64,000 nt of DNA, taken from assembly GCF_030655665.1 (NCBI RefSeq), contig NZ_JAUSPQ010000006.1:62001-126000 (forward strand), written 5' to 3'. The notes below the pieces were generated by a model. It was not told the DNA's origin and did no database searches. It saw nothing but the letters and a program-made list of their open reading frames with translations. Shown one piece after another: positions 22,920 to 32,298 of the stretch. The DNA is from Methanocorpusculum sp. Lineage in GTDB: Archaea; Halobacteriota; Methanomicrobia; Methanomicrobiales; Methanocorpusculaceae. Within the stretch, counting starts at the first letter, position 1. Each line of letters begins with the position of its first letter. The translations under genes were made by a program, and so were the position numbers.

Positions 22920-25088
22920 ATGAAAATAAACGAGATGCCGATCCCAAATCACCTGCGCGAGGCGTATCTGAAAAATGGGATCGAGGAACTCTATCCTCCC
23001 CAGGCCGAGTGTGTAAATGCGGGTTTATTCGACCGGAAAAATATTTTAGCCGCCATTCCTACGGCTTCCGGAAAAACTCTCATCGCAGAGATGGCGATGC
23101 AGAAGGAAATTGCAGAGGGAGGAAAGTGTCTCTACATAGTCCCTCTCAAAGCCCTTGCTTCGGAAAAATACGAAGATTTCAGCGGCAAATCTGTGAAGGT
23201 CGGGATCGCGACCGGGGACCCGGACCAGCGCGACGAGTACCTTGGCCGGTACGACATCATCGTAGCAACATCTGAGAAGACCGATTCGCTGATCAGGAAC
23301 AAAGCCGGGTGGCTGAAAAACATCACTCTTCTCGTCGTTGACGAGATCCACCTGATCGGCGACGATTCCCGGGGCGGGACCCTGGAGATGGTGATCGCGC
23401 AGCTGAGGTTCCAGAACCCGGAGATGCAGATCATCGGCCTGTCCGCCACGATGGGAAATCCGGAAAGCCTTGCAAAATGGCTGGATGCCGCCCTCATCAC
23501 GAGCGAATGGCGACCGGTCGATCTCCGGGAGGGAGTCTATTATAACGGAGCGATCCATTTCCACGGAGCGGAACGGCTGCTCGAGACCCCGAAAAAGGAT
23601 GACGATCTCAATCTCCTTCTGGATACGATAAATGAAGGCGGGCAGTGTCTCGTGTTCGTCTCATCACGGCGTTCTGCCGAGGCATACGCCAAACGGGCGG
23701 CGATAACGCTGAAAAGATCCTCGCCCGCGCTCGATGAACTTTCAAAACGCATCGCCAAAGCCGACACGACCGCGTCCGGAAAAAATCTCGCCCTTGCGGT
23801 AAAATCCGGAGCGGCGTTCCACCACGCAGGCCTCCCACGTGAAGCGAGAGGGGCCGTCGAAGAAGGATTTAGAAACGGAGACATCCTCTGCATCTCATCG
23901 ACCCCGACGCTTGCCGCAGGACTGAACCTGCCTGCACGGCGGGTGATCATCCGGGATTATCAGAGGTATGAACGGGGAGTCGGCATGAACCCTATCCCGG
24001 TCCTCGAATACCGTCAGATGGCGGGACGGGCCGGCAGACCGCGACTCGATCCGTACGGCGAGGCAGTCCTCATCGCCAAAGAAAAACATGACGTTGACCG
24101 GCTGTTCGAAGAGTTCATCGATGCCCCGGCAGAGGATATTTCTTCCCAGTGTCAGAAAGAGAACGAACTCAGAAGCCATCTCCTCGCACTCATCACCTCG
24201 GGTTTTGCACAGACCGGGGATGAGGTCAAAGGATTCATGGAAAAATCCTTTTATGCAAGCCAGAAGTCCGTTCACCGGCGTCTCGATAAAAACATCGAGA
24301 AGACGCTTGCATATCTGGAAAAGTCCGGGATGGTCGAGAAGGAGGGAGATGCGATCCACGGGACCCTCTTTGGAGCGCTGACGTCCCGGCTCTATCTCGA
24401 TCCCGAATCCGCCATGATGATCAAAGACGGCCTTGCCGGGAAAAAGTTCACGGCTTTTGGGATGCTGCATCTTCTCTGCATGACCCCGGATATGTTCAGA
24501 TTCTATCTGAAAGCCTCGGACGAGAAGTTCGTGGATAAGATCCTCAAGGAGAGAGGGGATGAACTCCTGCTCGAAGATATCTCCGAGGAGTTCTTTGCGG
24601 CGATCAAGACGGCGCTCGTTGCCGAGGAGTGGATCTCCGAGATCGGCGAGGACTCCATCTGCGAGCGGTTCGGCGTAGGCGCCGGCGATATCCATGCAGT
24701 GGTCGAAAACCTCAGATGGCTCATGCATGCGGCAGGCAGGATCTGTCATGAGTTCGCCTCCGGCTGTGATAACGAGATGCGGGATCTCGAACTCAGAGTT
24801 AGCCACGGAGTGAAAGAGGAGCTCCTCCCCTTGATCTCGCTCAAAGGCATCGGACGTGTTCGAGCCCGGAGACTCTTCGACCGGGGAATCACGAGCCCGG
24901 AGGGGCTCATGGCCGCAGAAGAGCATGAGGTCGTCTCGATCCTCGGAGCGACCATCGCGAAAAACGTTCTTGAACAAGCCGGCCGCAAATCAGCGAAAAA
25001 GATCCGGCCTGATACAGAAAGAGAAGAGACCGAAGAGATGCAGACCGAGAAAAAACCGCAGGCAACCCTGTTTGATTTTGGAGAGTGA
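22920..25088 (+). CDS. hel308: DNA helicase Hel308 (Ski2-like)
   Basis: A 722-residue superfamily 2 helicase that unwinds lagging-strand forks with 3'-to-5' polarity in recombination and fork repair. Motifs in order: IPTASGKTLIAEMA (I, about residue 44), VVDEIHLIG (II, about 140), LSATMGN (III), PTLAAGLNLPARRVI (IV-V) and QMAGRAGRPRLDPYGEA (VI, about 366). After these come the winged-helix, ratchet and C-terminal helix-hairpin-helix (LKGIGRVRARRLFDRG, about 641). The tail ends QATLFDFGE, a PCNA-binding PIP-box pattern. It overlaps a possible GTG start of the next gene; an ORB-like site lies just upstream. Confidence 0.93.
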   Translation: MKINEMPIPNHLREAYLKNGIEELYPPQAECVNAGLFDRKNILAAIPTASGKTLIAEMAMQKEIAEGGKCLYIVPLKALASEKYEDFSGKSVKVGIATGDPDQRDEYLGRYDIIVATSEKTDSLIRNKAGWLKNITLLVVDEIHLIGDDSRGGTLEMVIAQLRFQNPEMQIIGLSATMGNPESLAKWLDAALITSEWRPVDLREGVYYNGAIHFHGAERLLETPKKDDDLNLLLDTINEGGQCLVFVSSRRSAEAYAKRAAITLKRSSPALDELSKRIAKADTTASGKNLALAVKSGAAFHHAGLPREARGAVEEGFRNGDILCISSTPTLAAGLNLPARRVIIRDYQRYERGVGMNPIPVLEYRQMAGRAGRPRLDPYGEAVLIAKEKHDVDRLFEEFIDAPAEDISSQCQKENELRSHLLALITSGFAQTGDEVKGFMEKSFYASQKSVHRRLDKNIEKTLAYLEKSGMVEKEGDAIHGTLFGALTSRLYLDPESAMMIKDGLAGKKFTAFGMLHLLCMTPDMFRFYLKASDEKFVDKILKERGDELLLEDISEEFFAAIKTALVAEEWISEIGEDSICERFGVGAGDIHAVVENLRWLMHAAGRICHEFASGCDNEMRDLELRVSHGVKEELLPLISLKGIGRVRARRLFDRGITSPEGLMAAEEHEVVSILGATIAKNVLEQAGRKSAKKIRPDTEREETEEMQTEKKPQATLFDFGE

Positions 25089-25090
25089 AC

Positions 25091-25585
25091 ATGACGATGA
25101 AGATTTTTTCAGGAAAACTGGATGTTGAAAATGTTGCAGACACGCTGAAAAAGATAAACAGTATCGGCAAAGAGACTGGATCGGTGATCGTTCTTTTCGA
25201 CGCAGCAAAGATCGCCGGAAAACCCCACATTGAGTCGGCTGTGATGCATGCGAAGAGGTCCTTTTCCGAAGGAAAAAATATCGCCCGTACCCTTTCGATG
25301 GAGATCCTGGTGTATGCTTCAGGGCAGAGACAGTGTTCTCTTGCACCGAGATTCGGACTGCAGAAAGGACAAAACCAGGTCTATGTTCTGATCCTTGACG
25401 GCGATGTCGAGAGAGCGGAAGAAGAGATCCGGGGACTCATCGAAGAATCAAATGAAGTGACGGCAACGAGAGAGACCCTCAAAAAGGAGTTTGACATCTC
25501 CGAAGAGGAGATCGGCGTTGTCGGCGAGGACCGGATCGGCGAACTTGTAATAGAACGTGTCGCGATGCTCGATGCATGGCGATAA
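25091..25585 (+). CDS. cgi121: KEOPS complex subunit Cgi121
   Basis: A 164-residue protein of the Cgi121/TPRKB family, which binds the CCA end of tRNA and Bud32 in the KEOPS complex that makes t6A at position 37 of ANN-decoding tRNAs. The family pattern is seen in ESAVMHAKRSFSEGKNIARTL, EILVYASGQRQCSLAPRFG and the hydrophobic strand VYVLILDGD. I prefer the ATG at 25091, seven bases after GGAG; a GTG at 25085 overlaps the hel308 stop. Neighbourhood with hel308 is common in Methanomicrobiales. The other KEOPS genes are not in this window. Confidence 0.8.
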   Translation: MTMKIFSGKLDVENVADTLKKINSIGKETGSVIVLFDAAKIAGKPHIESAVMHAKRSFSEGKNIARTLSMEILVYASGQRQCSLAPRFGLQKGQNQVYVLILDGDVERAEEEIRGLIEESNEVTATRETLKKEFDISEEEIGVVGEDRIGELVIERVAMLDAWR

Positions 25586-25636
25586 ACTTCCAAACGAAAC
25601 GATTAACTCGGAATACGGTGTATTTCCATACAACCG

Positions 25637-26689
25637 ATGAAAATACCGCGTATACTCCTTTTTTCTTTTCTCATTCTTCTGATACTTGCGGCAGGCATCG
25701 GTCTTGCCGTTGATCAAACCAGGTATCCGGAGATCCCGGTGAATCAGTCCGACACCTCGACGACCGTCGTTCATATAGAATTTCCCTTCATGGATGATGT
25801 CGTGGTGGGTGATATCACCCTCCGGCTCGCTCCCTACAACGGCGCAAAAATGGAGGGAGTGAAAGCAACACCGCTGTTCGGGTGTTCGCCGGAGAGATAT
25901 TACTCCGCGATCGCCTATGACCCGGCACTGGATCAGATGTACAAAAAACTTTTCGGAATCTTCGATGCCTATGCAAAAGAGCATGCGCTGACAAGCGATG
26001 AGTACATCGAACTGCTGACAACCTATGTGCAGAACATTCCCTACAAAACATCCGGGGGAGAGATCAAATTCCCGATCGAGACAGTGATCGACGACTGGGG
26101 GGATTGTGACGACAAAAGTATTCTTCTCGCAGGTCTCCTTGACAAAAAGGGGTATGATGCCGGTGTGTTTCTCTTCAAGAAAGACAATCATATGGCAGCA
26201 GGCGTGAAAGGAGGATCTCAAACAGACTATGAAAACAGCGGATACAGTATCATCGAAACGACGAGATATGCATACATCGGAGAGATCCCTGAACTCCTGC
26301 ACCAGGGATCCGATCACGGTGATTACTCGTTTTACCGGATCGGAAACGGAACAGAGGTCTATACAGCATCCTGGCAGGTCAGCACGATCCTGAACGTACG
26401 GGATACGGCATATGCAGCCCTGGAAATTCTGTATCAGGGGTTGAGCAGTCTGAGTGCGACGATAGAGGAGGAGAAGGCGAAACTCGCAAACCCGGAGTAT
26501 GCATCGAATACGACGCTTCGCTCCGAGTATGATCTCCATCTAGATGAGTACGACGAGGGGATCAAAGCAGGAAATAAAATCCGTGCGACGCTGCATATGA
26601 TCAATTCAGAACCCTACAACAGGGAAAAAGTGTATCAGACGATTCAGTCCATGAGAGAGGATCCGGGACCGGGAAAAGTTAACATATAA
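25637..26689 (+). CDS. Secreted transglutaminase-like protein, copy 1
   Basis: A 350-residue exported protein: signal peptide or anchor at about residues 1-25, a Thr-rich linker, and a transglutaminase-like cysteine-hydrolase core with C157 in GDCDDKS and H185 in DNHMA; an acidic third residue would lie in the IIETTRYAY strand near 213. In this superfamily the Cys-His pair serves proteolysis or crosslinking. The C-terminal 100 residues are helical and charged with coiled-coil tendency. A paralogue follows at 26734. I infer a role at the cell surface, for example in processing or crosslinking S-layer or adhesin proteins; the substrate is unknown. Confidence 0.75.
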   Translation: MKIPRILLFSFLILLILAAGIGLAVDQTRYPEIPVNQSDTSTTVVHIEFPFMDDVVVGDITLRLAPYNGAKMEGVKATPLFGCSPERYYSAIAYDPALDQMYKKLFGIFDAYAKEHALTSDEYIELLTTYVQNIPYKTSGGEIKFPIETVIDDWGDCDDKSILLAGLLDKKGYDAGVFLFKKDNHMAAGVKGGSQTDYENSGYSIIETTRYAYIGEIPELLHQGSDHGDYSFYRIGNGTEVYTASWQVSTILNVRDTAYAALEILYQGLSSLSATIEEEKAKLANPEYASNTTLRSEYDLHLDEYDEGIKAGNKIRATLHMINSEPYNREKVYQTIQSMREDPGPGKVNI

Positions 26690-26733
26690 ACAGAAACGAT
26701 TAAAGCAAAACAGGGTCAATTTCCCTAGAACAG

Positions 26734-27753
26734 ATGAGAATACTGAATAAAATACTCTTTTCCATCCTTATCCTTTGTATGATAAGTTCATCAGCTGTAA
26801 GTCTGACGGGTATCCAGAATGTCAGTCCAACGATTCCGGTGGACAAGGCCAACACCTCGACAACTGTTGTGCAAATCGAATTTCCTTTCAGAGAGAACGT
26901 GGTTAAGGGGGAGATCACCCTGAATCTTGCTCCGTACAACGGGGCAAAACAGGAGGGATCGAAATCGACACCGCTGTTTGGGTACTCGGCAGAGGAGTAT
27001 TACTCTGCGATCGTGAATGACCCGGCACAGGATGAGATGTATGCAAAACTTCTCGGGGTTTTTGACGGGTATGCAAAGGACCATGATCTTACAAGCGATG
27101 AGTACGTCGAACTGCTGACGACCTATGTGCAGAACATTCCCTATAAAACGGTTGGGGCAGAGGTAAATTTCCCGATCGAGACCGTGATCGAAAATAAGGG
27201 AGATTGTGATGATAAAAGTGTTCTTCTGACAGGTCTCCTCGCAAAATCCGGCTATGCGGCAGGAGTCGTGGTTTTCAGTGAAGAAAACCATATGATGGCC
27301 GCAATCAAAGATGAGGCGACCGGAAATGTGATCAGCGAGTATATTTTGATCGAAACGACCAGGTACGCCTATATCGGTGAGAACTCCGCCGTTATCAGAA
27401 GCAGAAACAGGACACGCGTCAGAGAAGAGTCGGTCATTCTTGTTGGAGGAGGGACGGCCGCTTATACGGTGTCCTGGCAGGTCGACACGATCCTGGAGCA
27501 GCGGGATCAGATCGTTCTTACGATCGACTCGCTGAGTCAGGAGATGAGAGTGTTGAAAAATGAGATAATGAATCAGGAGACCCAGCTCAGCCAGGCATAT
27601 GATCCGGTGGTATATGAAAAATATGAGACAAACCTCACAAGCTATAACGAGTACATGGCAACCTGTTATGCATACATCGATGAACTGGAGATAATCAACA
27701 CCGGATCCTACAGCAGGGAGGAAACCTATCAGATGGTTGCTTCCATGATGTGA
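26734..27753 (+). CDS. Secreted transglutaminase-like protein, copy 2
   Basis: A 339-residue paralogue of the preceding gene, similar throughout (DKANTSTTVVQIEFPF; LLTTYVQNIPYKTVGAEVNF). The catalytic C158 (GDCDDKS) and H186 (ENHMM) are present, with a signal peptide at about residues 1-24 and a helical C-terminal region (about 255-330) likely to form a coiled coil. Both copies begin after a similar AT-rich leader with few bases before the ATG. The last 25 bases overlap the 3' end of the acetyltransferase gene on the other strand. Confidence 0.75.
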   Translation: MRILNKILFSILILCMISSSAVSLTGIQNVSPTIPVDKANTSTTVVQIEFPFRENVVKGEITLNLAPYNGAKQEGSKSTPLFGYSAEEYYSAIVNDPAQDEMYAKLLGVFDGYAKDHDLTSDEYVELLTTYVQNIPYKTVGAEVNFPIETVIENKGDCDDKSVLLTGLLAKSGYAAGVVVFSEENHMMAAIKDEATGNVISEYILIETTRYAYIGENSAVIRSRNRTRVREESVILVGGGTAAYTVSWQVDTILEQRDQIVLTIDSLSQEMRVLKNEIMNQETQLSQAYDPVVYEKYETNLTSYNEYMATCYAYIDELEIINTGSYSREETYQMVASMM

Positions 27754-28244
27754 TCGTCCATGACATATCCTTCCCCGATTTCTGTCACGACGTCACGGAC
27801 TTTGATGAATCCCAGATGTTCATACACGGCGATGGAGGTGTGATTTCCTTTGTTCACCGTCAGCCGGATTTTTGTGAGTCCTTCTTTTCTGCAGATCTCT
27901 TTGAGAACTGCAACTGTTTGCGAGGTAAAATGCCTGCCGCGGTAGGATTTTTCCACATAGATCTTTGAAAGAAAGAGCGATTTTTCCATCGGCTGTGAAA
28001 GGATGGCTGTATATCCAACAGAAATACCATCGCACTTCATCAGATAATACCTGTATCCCTGCCGGATCTGCTCGGTGATCGCAGGAGCCGACTGGAATTT
28101 TTCTATCATATAGGAAACCTGTGCGGAGCCGATCAGCGAGGTGTAGTGTTCAGTCCAGATGGTTTCTGCAAGCTCGGCAACTTCCTGAATCTGCTCAGCG
28201 GTTTGAACTGGTGTAAGCAACAGGGGTGGGTCACTGATTTGCAT
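27729..28244 (-). CDS. GNAT-family N-acetyltransferase
   Basis: A 171-residue acetyltransferase. The acetyl-CoA-binding segment is seen as LSKIYVEKSYRGRHFTSQTV (about residues 91-110), a variant of R/Q-x-x-G-x-G/A, and the terminal VYEHLGFIKV (about 142-151) is typical of the fold. Substrate cannot be predicted. It overlaps the moaB-like gene upstream by 14 bases on the same strand and the second transglutaminase gene by 25 bases tail to tail. Confidence 0.85.
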   Translation of the reverse strand: MQISDPPLLLTPVQTAEQIQEVAELAETIWTEHYTSLIGSAQVSYMIEKFQSAPAITEQIRQGYRYYLMKCDGISVGYTAILSQPMEKSLFLSKIYVEKSYRGRHFTSQTVAVLKEICRKEGLTKIRLTVNKGNHTSIAVYEHLGFIKVRDVVTEIGEGYVMDDHIMEATI

Positions 28245-28719
28245 GGGTCAGAATATGGACGATTTCCGGGATGATGATCTCTTCAGCTGCCAGTTTGACC
28301 GCTTTGGGGGAACCTGGGATGCAGAAGATCGCACGGCCGTTATTGATACCGGCAGCAGCGCGGGAAAGGATAACCGAATTTCCAACCTGGGCATAACTTT
28401 TCTGACGGAAGAGTTCGCCGAATCCGTCCATCGTTTTTATGAAGAGTGGGGACACGGCTTCGATCGTGCAATCATCATGTGTAAGACCTGTACCCCCGTT
28501 CACGACGATACAGTTGGCAGAACCAAGCGCTCCCATAACAGCTGATCTGATTTCGCCAATGTCATCTTTAACGATTATCAGTGAGATAACAGGGATCCCT
28601 GCGTTTTCGAATGTTTCCTGGATGATCTTTCCAGAGAGATCGGTTTTTTCCGTGCGGGTCGTTGAGACAGTGATCACAGCTGCCTTAACTGAAATATCTT
28701 CCCGGTGTTCCCTTGACAT
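28231..28719 (-). CDS. moaB: Molybdenum cofactor protein MoaB/Mog-like
   Basis: A 162-residue protein of the MoaB/MogA fold, which in the molybdopterin pathway adenylates molybdopterin before metal insertion. Visible marks are NGGTGLTHDDCTIEAV (about residues 75-90, the pterin loop) and FCIPGSPKAVKLA near the end. I set the start at the ATG at 28719 (MSREHREDISV), which fits the family; an in-frame TTG at 28770 would add 17 residues. A methanogen needs tungsto- or molybdopterin for formylmethanofuran dehydrogenase. It is transcribed away from the origin region. Confidence 0.85.
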   Translation of the reverse strand: MSREHREDISVKAAVITVSTTRTEKTDLSGKIIQETFENAGIPVISLIIVKDDIGEIRSAVMGALGSANCIVVNGGTGLTHDDCTIEAVSPLFIKTMDGFGELFRQKSYAQVGNSVILSRAAAGINNGRAIFCIPGSPKAVKLAAEEIIIPEIVHILTHANQ

Positions 28720-28853
28720 GAAGGAAATGTATGAGTTCAAAGATAATAGGTTATTCTCCTTCTTAGTCAATAATTTTCATGAGAGAAAAGCAATTGGATT
28801 AAATGAGATATTGTGGGTATTTTTTATTGTTTATAGAATATTTACAAAAGAAG

Positions 28854-29285
28854 TCCCCCACCCCTTTGTTGCGAGTGGAAGTATTATTTTTGTATTGCTG
28901 AAAAACACGTTTTTCATTTACGTATTTTTGTAATCATAAGTGATTTCATTTTTATCTATATAAAGATTTTCTTTTGTAAATATGGAAAAAGAAAAATTGA
29001 AAAACTAAAAAACAAAAATTAAAAAAAATGTATGAACTAAAAAAACCAGAGAATATATAGACATAAATGAAATTTTGATCTCTCAGAGCCCTAAAGTATA
29101 TAAAGTATTTAAAGAAAAAGAAAAAAAATACGACCCATCCTCCCCCACCCCAAAAAAATTTCCACTCGCAACAAAGGGGTGGGGGCGTCAATACGGTCGT
29201 ACATTTGTCGAATTGAAAATCTGCCATCGAAACAACTGGTTATCACAATATCTCCATTGGAAATCCCCCACACCCTCCACTCGCA
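28854..29285. other. Replication origin with inverted ORB motifs
   Basis: Two origin recognition boxes face each other: on the minus strand at about 28854-28880 and on the plus strand at 29159-29185. They share TTCCACTCGCAACAAAGGGG followed by TGGGGG. Between them lie about 275 bases of extreme A+T content with A- and T-runs, a likely unwinding element. Weaker partial boxes (TCCATTGGAAATCCCCC at 29252 and TCCACTCGCAG at 29276) lie nearer to orc1, which starts at 29342. Inverted boxes, an AT-rich core and an adjacent initiator gene are the standard archaeal origin layout. Confidence 0.85.
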
Positions 29286-29341
29286 GTAGTGGTACATTAT
29301 CAGGAAAAAAAACATAATACTTCTATAAGGAAATAATTACG

Positions 29342-30619
29342 ATGGATGGCGAACCCTACAAATCTACTGGCCTCTTCAAAAAATATATCAGTCCTAATAA
29401 AATTTTTCAGAACCGTGAGGTTTTACGACACAGTTACAGTCCAAAAGAACTTCCTCACCGGACAAATCAGATCGATTCCATCGCAGAGATCCTTGCCCCG
29501 GCTCTTCAGGGAGCAACTCCCTCGAACATTCTTATCTACGGAAAAACCGGAACAGGTAAGACCGCGACGGTCAAATTCGTCGGGGCTGAGCTCGAAAATG
29601 AGAGTTCGGAGTTTTCACCATGCAGACTTGTCCATCTCAACTGCGAAACCATCGATACCCAGTACCGGGTCCTTGCCCAGATTGCGAATCATGTCAGCGG
29701 GCATGATCTGAAAGCAAGTGATCGGGTCAAAAACACCATTCCGGCAACCGGATGGCATACCGATCAGGTGTACTCGGAACTCAAAAATGTTCTCGAGCAG
29801 GCAGGAGGCCTTCAAATCATCGTTCTGGACGAGATCGACAAACTCGTCAAAAAAAGTGGTGACGATACCCTCTACAATCTAACGCGCATCAATAGTGACC
29901 TGTTTTCGTCGCGTGTCTGCATCATCGGCATCTCAAACGACCTCACCTTCAAGGATTTTCTTGATCCGCGTGTTCTTTCCTCCCTCTCGGAAGAAGAGCT
30001 GGTTTTCCCACCCTACAACGCAGATCAGCTCCGCGACATCCTTCATCAGCGTGCCGAGATGGCATTCTTCCCGGACGTTGTTTCCGATGAAGTAATCGGC
30101 CTTTGCGCAGCACGCGCAGCTCAGGAACACGGCGATGCACGCCGGGCTCTTGATCTGCTTCGTGTGTCCGGTGAACTTGCCGAACGTGAAGGCGCCGAGC
30201 AGGTCATGGTAAAGCATGTCAATGGAGCGCAGGAAAATATCGAAACCGATACGATGAGTGAATGCGTCAAAACGCTTCCTGCACAGAGCAAGATCGTATT
30301 GTGTTCCATGCTTCTTATGGCCGCTTCCGGTCAGAAAGTATTCACGAGCGGTTCGGTCATCAATGTGTACCGTGAAGTCGCCGCAGAACTTGACACCGAA
30401 GCGTTAAGTCATCGCCGCGTCTCCGATCTTATCAACGAACTCAACATGCTCGGGATCATTACGACCCGTGTTGTTTCCCACGGCAGGCACGGCCGGACGA
30501 CAGAAATTTATTTTAAGAGTCCGACCAATGAGATACGTACTGTGATCATGAATGATTCACGGTTTCAGGAATGCAGCATTCTGCACCCTCTAGTAAAAAG
30601 TCGTGAAAAAGGTGAGTAA
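29342..30619 (+). CDS. orc1: Replication initiator Orc1/Cdc6
   Basis: A 425-residue AAA+ initiator that binds ORB sites and loads the MCM helicase. Walker A is YGKTGTGKTATVK (about residues 65-77) and Walker B IIVLDEIDKLVKKSG (about 159). Sensor parts follow (GISNDLTFKDFLDPRVLSSL; HGDARRALDLLRVSGELA), then a C-terminal winged helix (about 330-420; HRRVSDLINELNMLGIITTR). It sits directly beside the origin, the usual place for the initiator acting there. It is followed after two bases by an Lrp-type regulator gene. Confidence 0.93.
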   Translation: MDGEPYKSTGLFKKYISPNKIFQNREVLRHSYSPKELPHRTNQIDSIAEILAPALQGATPSNILIYGKTGTGKTATVKFVGAELENESSEFSPCRLVHLNCETIDTQYRVLAQIANHVSGHDLKASDRVKNTIPATGWHTDQVYSELKNVLEQAGGLQIIVLDEIDKLVKKSGDDTLYNLTRINSDLFSSRVCIIGISNDLTFKDFLDPRVLSSLSEEELVFPPYNADQLRDILHQRAEMAFFPDVVSDEVIGLCAARAAQEHGDARRALDLLRVSGELAEREGAEQVMVKHVNGAQENIETDTMSECVKTLPAQSKIVLCSMLLMAASGQKVFTSGSVINVYREVAAELDTEALSHRRVSDLINELNMLGIITTRVVSHGRHGRTTEIYFKSPTNEIRTVIMNDSRFQECSILHPLVKSREKGE

Positions 30620-30621
30620 AC

Positions 30622-31113
30622 ATGGATGAAAAAGACACCATAATCCTAAAGGAACTCCGAAAGAACAGCAGGATCTCTGAAAGCGATCTTGCTGTCATGC
30701 TGGAGTTGACCGAGAGCGATGTGACTAAAAGGATTACCAGTCTCATGCAGGCAGGTATTCTCCGCCGGTGTACGGCAGTCATCGATTACTCGGCATTAGG
30801 TGTCGATGACATTTCGGTCATTCTCTCTCTCAAAGTGACTCCGGAAAAAGGTCTGGGATATGATGGTATTGCAGAGAAACTTGCTCATTTCCCTCAGGTC
30901 GAGAGTATCAGACTCCTTACCGGCAGTTACGATTTTCAGGTCACCATAACCGGACAGTCAATGGCTGAGATATCCCGGTTCGTTGCCGAACAGATCGCGT
31001 CGATCGATGGTATTAGGGAAACGATGACCCAAATCGTGATGCGGACGTATAAGGAACAGGGAGTGGAGATGGCCCGTCCGGGAATCCGTGACAGGCAGCT
31101 GATTTCGTTCTAA
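30622..31113 (+). CDS. Lrp/AsnC-family transcription regulator
   Basis: A 163-residue regulator with an N-terminal helix-turn-helix (about residues 8-50; SRISESDLAVMLELTESDV) and a C-terminal RAM effector domain (about 65-145; VESIRLLTGSYDFQVTITG). Such proteins form dimers or octamers and sense amino acids. The aminotransferase gene begins 12 bases downstream, so it probably controls, or responds to products of, this enzyme. Cotranscription with orc1 is likely from the two-base gap. Confidence 0.88.
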   Translation: MDEKDTIILKELRKNSRISESDLAVMLELTESDVTKRITSLMQAGILRRCTAVIDYSALGVDDISVILSLKVTPEKGLGYDGIAEKLAHFPQVESIRLLTGSYDFQVTITGQSMAEISRFVAEQIASIDGIRETMTQIVMRTYKEQGVEMARPGIRDRQLISF

Positions 31114-31125
31114 GCTGGGTCTATC

Positions 31126-32289
31126 ATGCGAAATTTTGTATCAAAAATAGCTGCTGAGATCCCTCCTTCAGGTATCAGAAAGTTTTTCGATCTCGTCCTC
31201 ACGATGGATAACGATAAGGTTATCAGTCTGGGTGTCGGGGAACCGGACTTTGATACCCCTTGGAATGTATCCAAAGCTGCTATCACATCTATAGAGAAAG
31301 GCATGACCATGTACACCTCGAATCGTGGTCTGCCTGATCTCTGTTCAGCTCTTTCCAAAGATCTGGAAAAAAGATATAATACCCCCTACTCCCCAAACGA
31401 GATCATCGTAACGACCGGTGTATCGGAAGGTTTCGATATTGCCGTAAGGGCGGTAGTGAATCCCGGCGATGAGGTCATCGTTGTTGATCCCTGTTTTGTC
31501 TCATACAAATCCGAAGTACTGATGGCGGGAGGAAAACCCGTCTCTCTTCCCTGCGATGCGAAGGACCAGTTCAAAGTCACCCCTGATGCGCTGATGGAGA
31601 AGATCACGCCGAACAGCAAAACACTGATCATCAACTTCCCGAACAATCCTACCGGAGGTGTAATGGGCAGAGACGATCTGAAAGCGATCGCCGATATCAT
31701 CATCGATCATGATCTTCTGCTGATCTCGGATGAGGTCTATTCGGAATTGACCTATGAAGGCTCTCATGTATCAGCAGCATCGATCGACGGTCTTTGGGAC
31801 CGGACGATCACGCTGAATGGTTTTTCCAAGGCATATGCGATGACGGGATGGAGGCTTGGGTATCTTTGTGCACCGAAGGAGATCTGTGATGCCGCACTCA
31901 AGATCCACCAGTATGTGATGATGTCGGCACCGACTGCCTCCCAGTTTGCTGCGATCGAAGCACTCAAAAACGCCGAGGATTCAAAGAATGAGATGGTTGC
32001 CGAGTACAGGATCAGAAGAAACCTGTTCGTGAAAGGTCTCAATGATATCGGTCTCCCCTGTCATCTTCCCAAAGGAGCGTTTTATGCGTTCCCCTCGATT
32101 GAAGGTACCGGGCTTTCCGACGAAGAGTTTGCTGAACGCCTCCTGACAGAGCAGCAGGTCGCCGTCGTTCCGGGCAGTGCATTCGGCGAAAGCGGTGTTG
32201 GTCACATCCGTACCTGTTACGCGGTGGATCGTACAAAACTTACCGAGGCTGTGCGCAGAATCGGGGTCTTTGTCGAATCACTTTCGTGA
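31126..32289 (+). CDS. PLP-dependent aspartate/aromatic-type aminotransferase
   Basis: A 387-residue class I aminotransferase of the archaeal AspC group. The PLP-binding Lys lies in LNGFSKAYAMTGWRLGYL (about residue 232), with FPNNPTGGVM (about 169-178) and DEVYSELTYEG (about 201) upstream and the substrate Arg in GHIRTCYA near the end (about 364). It transfers amino groups between amino acids and 2-oxoacids; the exact pair cannot be read from sequence. It follows the Lrp gene closely. Confidence 0.9.
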   Translation: MRNFVSKIAAEIPPSGIRKFFDLVLTMDNDKVISLGVGEPDFDTPWNVSKAAITSIEKGMTMYTSNRGLPDLCSALSKDLEKRYNTPYSPNEIIVTTGVSEGFDIAVRAVVNPGDEVIVVDPCFVSYKSEVLMAGGKPVSLPCDAKDQFKVTPDALMEKITPNSKTLIINFPNNPTGGVMGRDDLKAIADIIIDHDLLLISDEVYSELTYEGSHVSAASIDGLWDRTITLNGFSKAYAMTGWRLGYLCAPKEICDAALKIHQYVMMSAPTASQFAAIEALKNAEDSKNEMVAEYRIRRNLFVKGLNDIGLPCHLPKGAFYAFPSIEGTGLSDEEFAERLLTEQQVAVVPGSAFGESGVGHIRTCYAVDRTKLTEAVRRIGVFVESLS

Positions 32290-32298
32290 ACTATAATA

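Noticed and set aside
23895-24977. Leftward frame of 360 codons inside hel308
   Set aside because: It lies opposite the helicase domains, with low-complexity His/Arg/Asp composition typical of antisense frames.
25448-26539. Leftward frame of 363 codons opposite the first transglutaminase-like gene
   Set aside because: It has no signal, motif or promoter, and the plus-strand gene has a paralogue that confirms it.
28439-28933. Rightward frame of 164 codons through moaB into the origin
   Set aside because: It is antisense to moaB for most of its length and then runs into the AT-rich origin flank.
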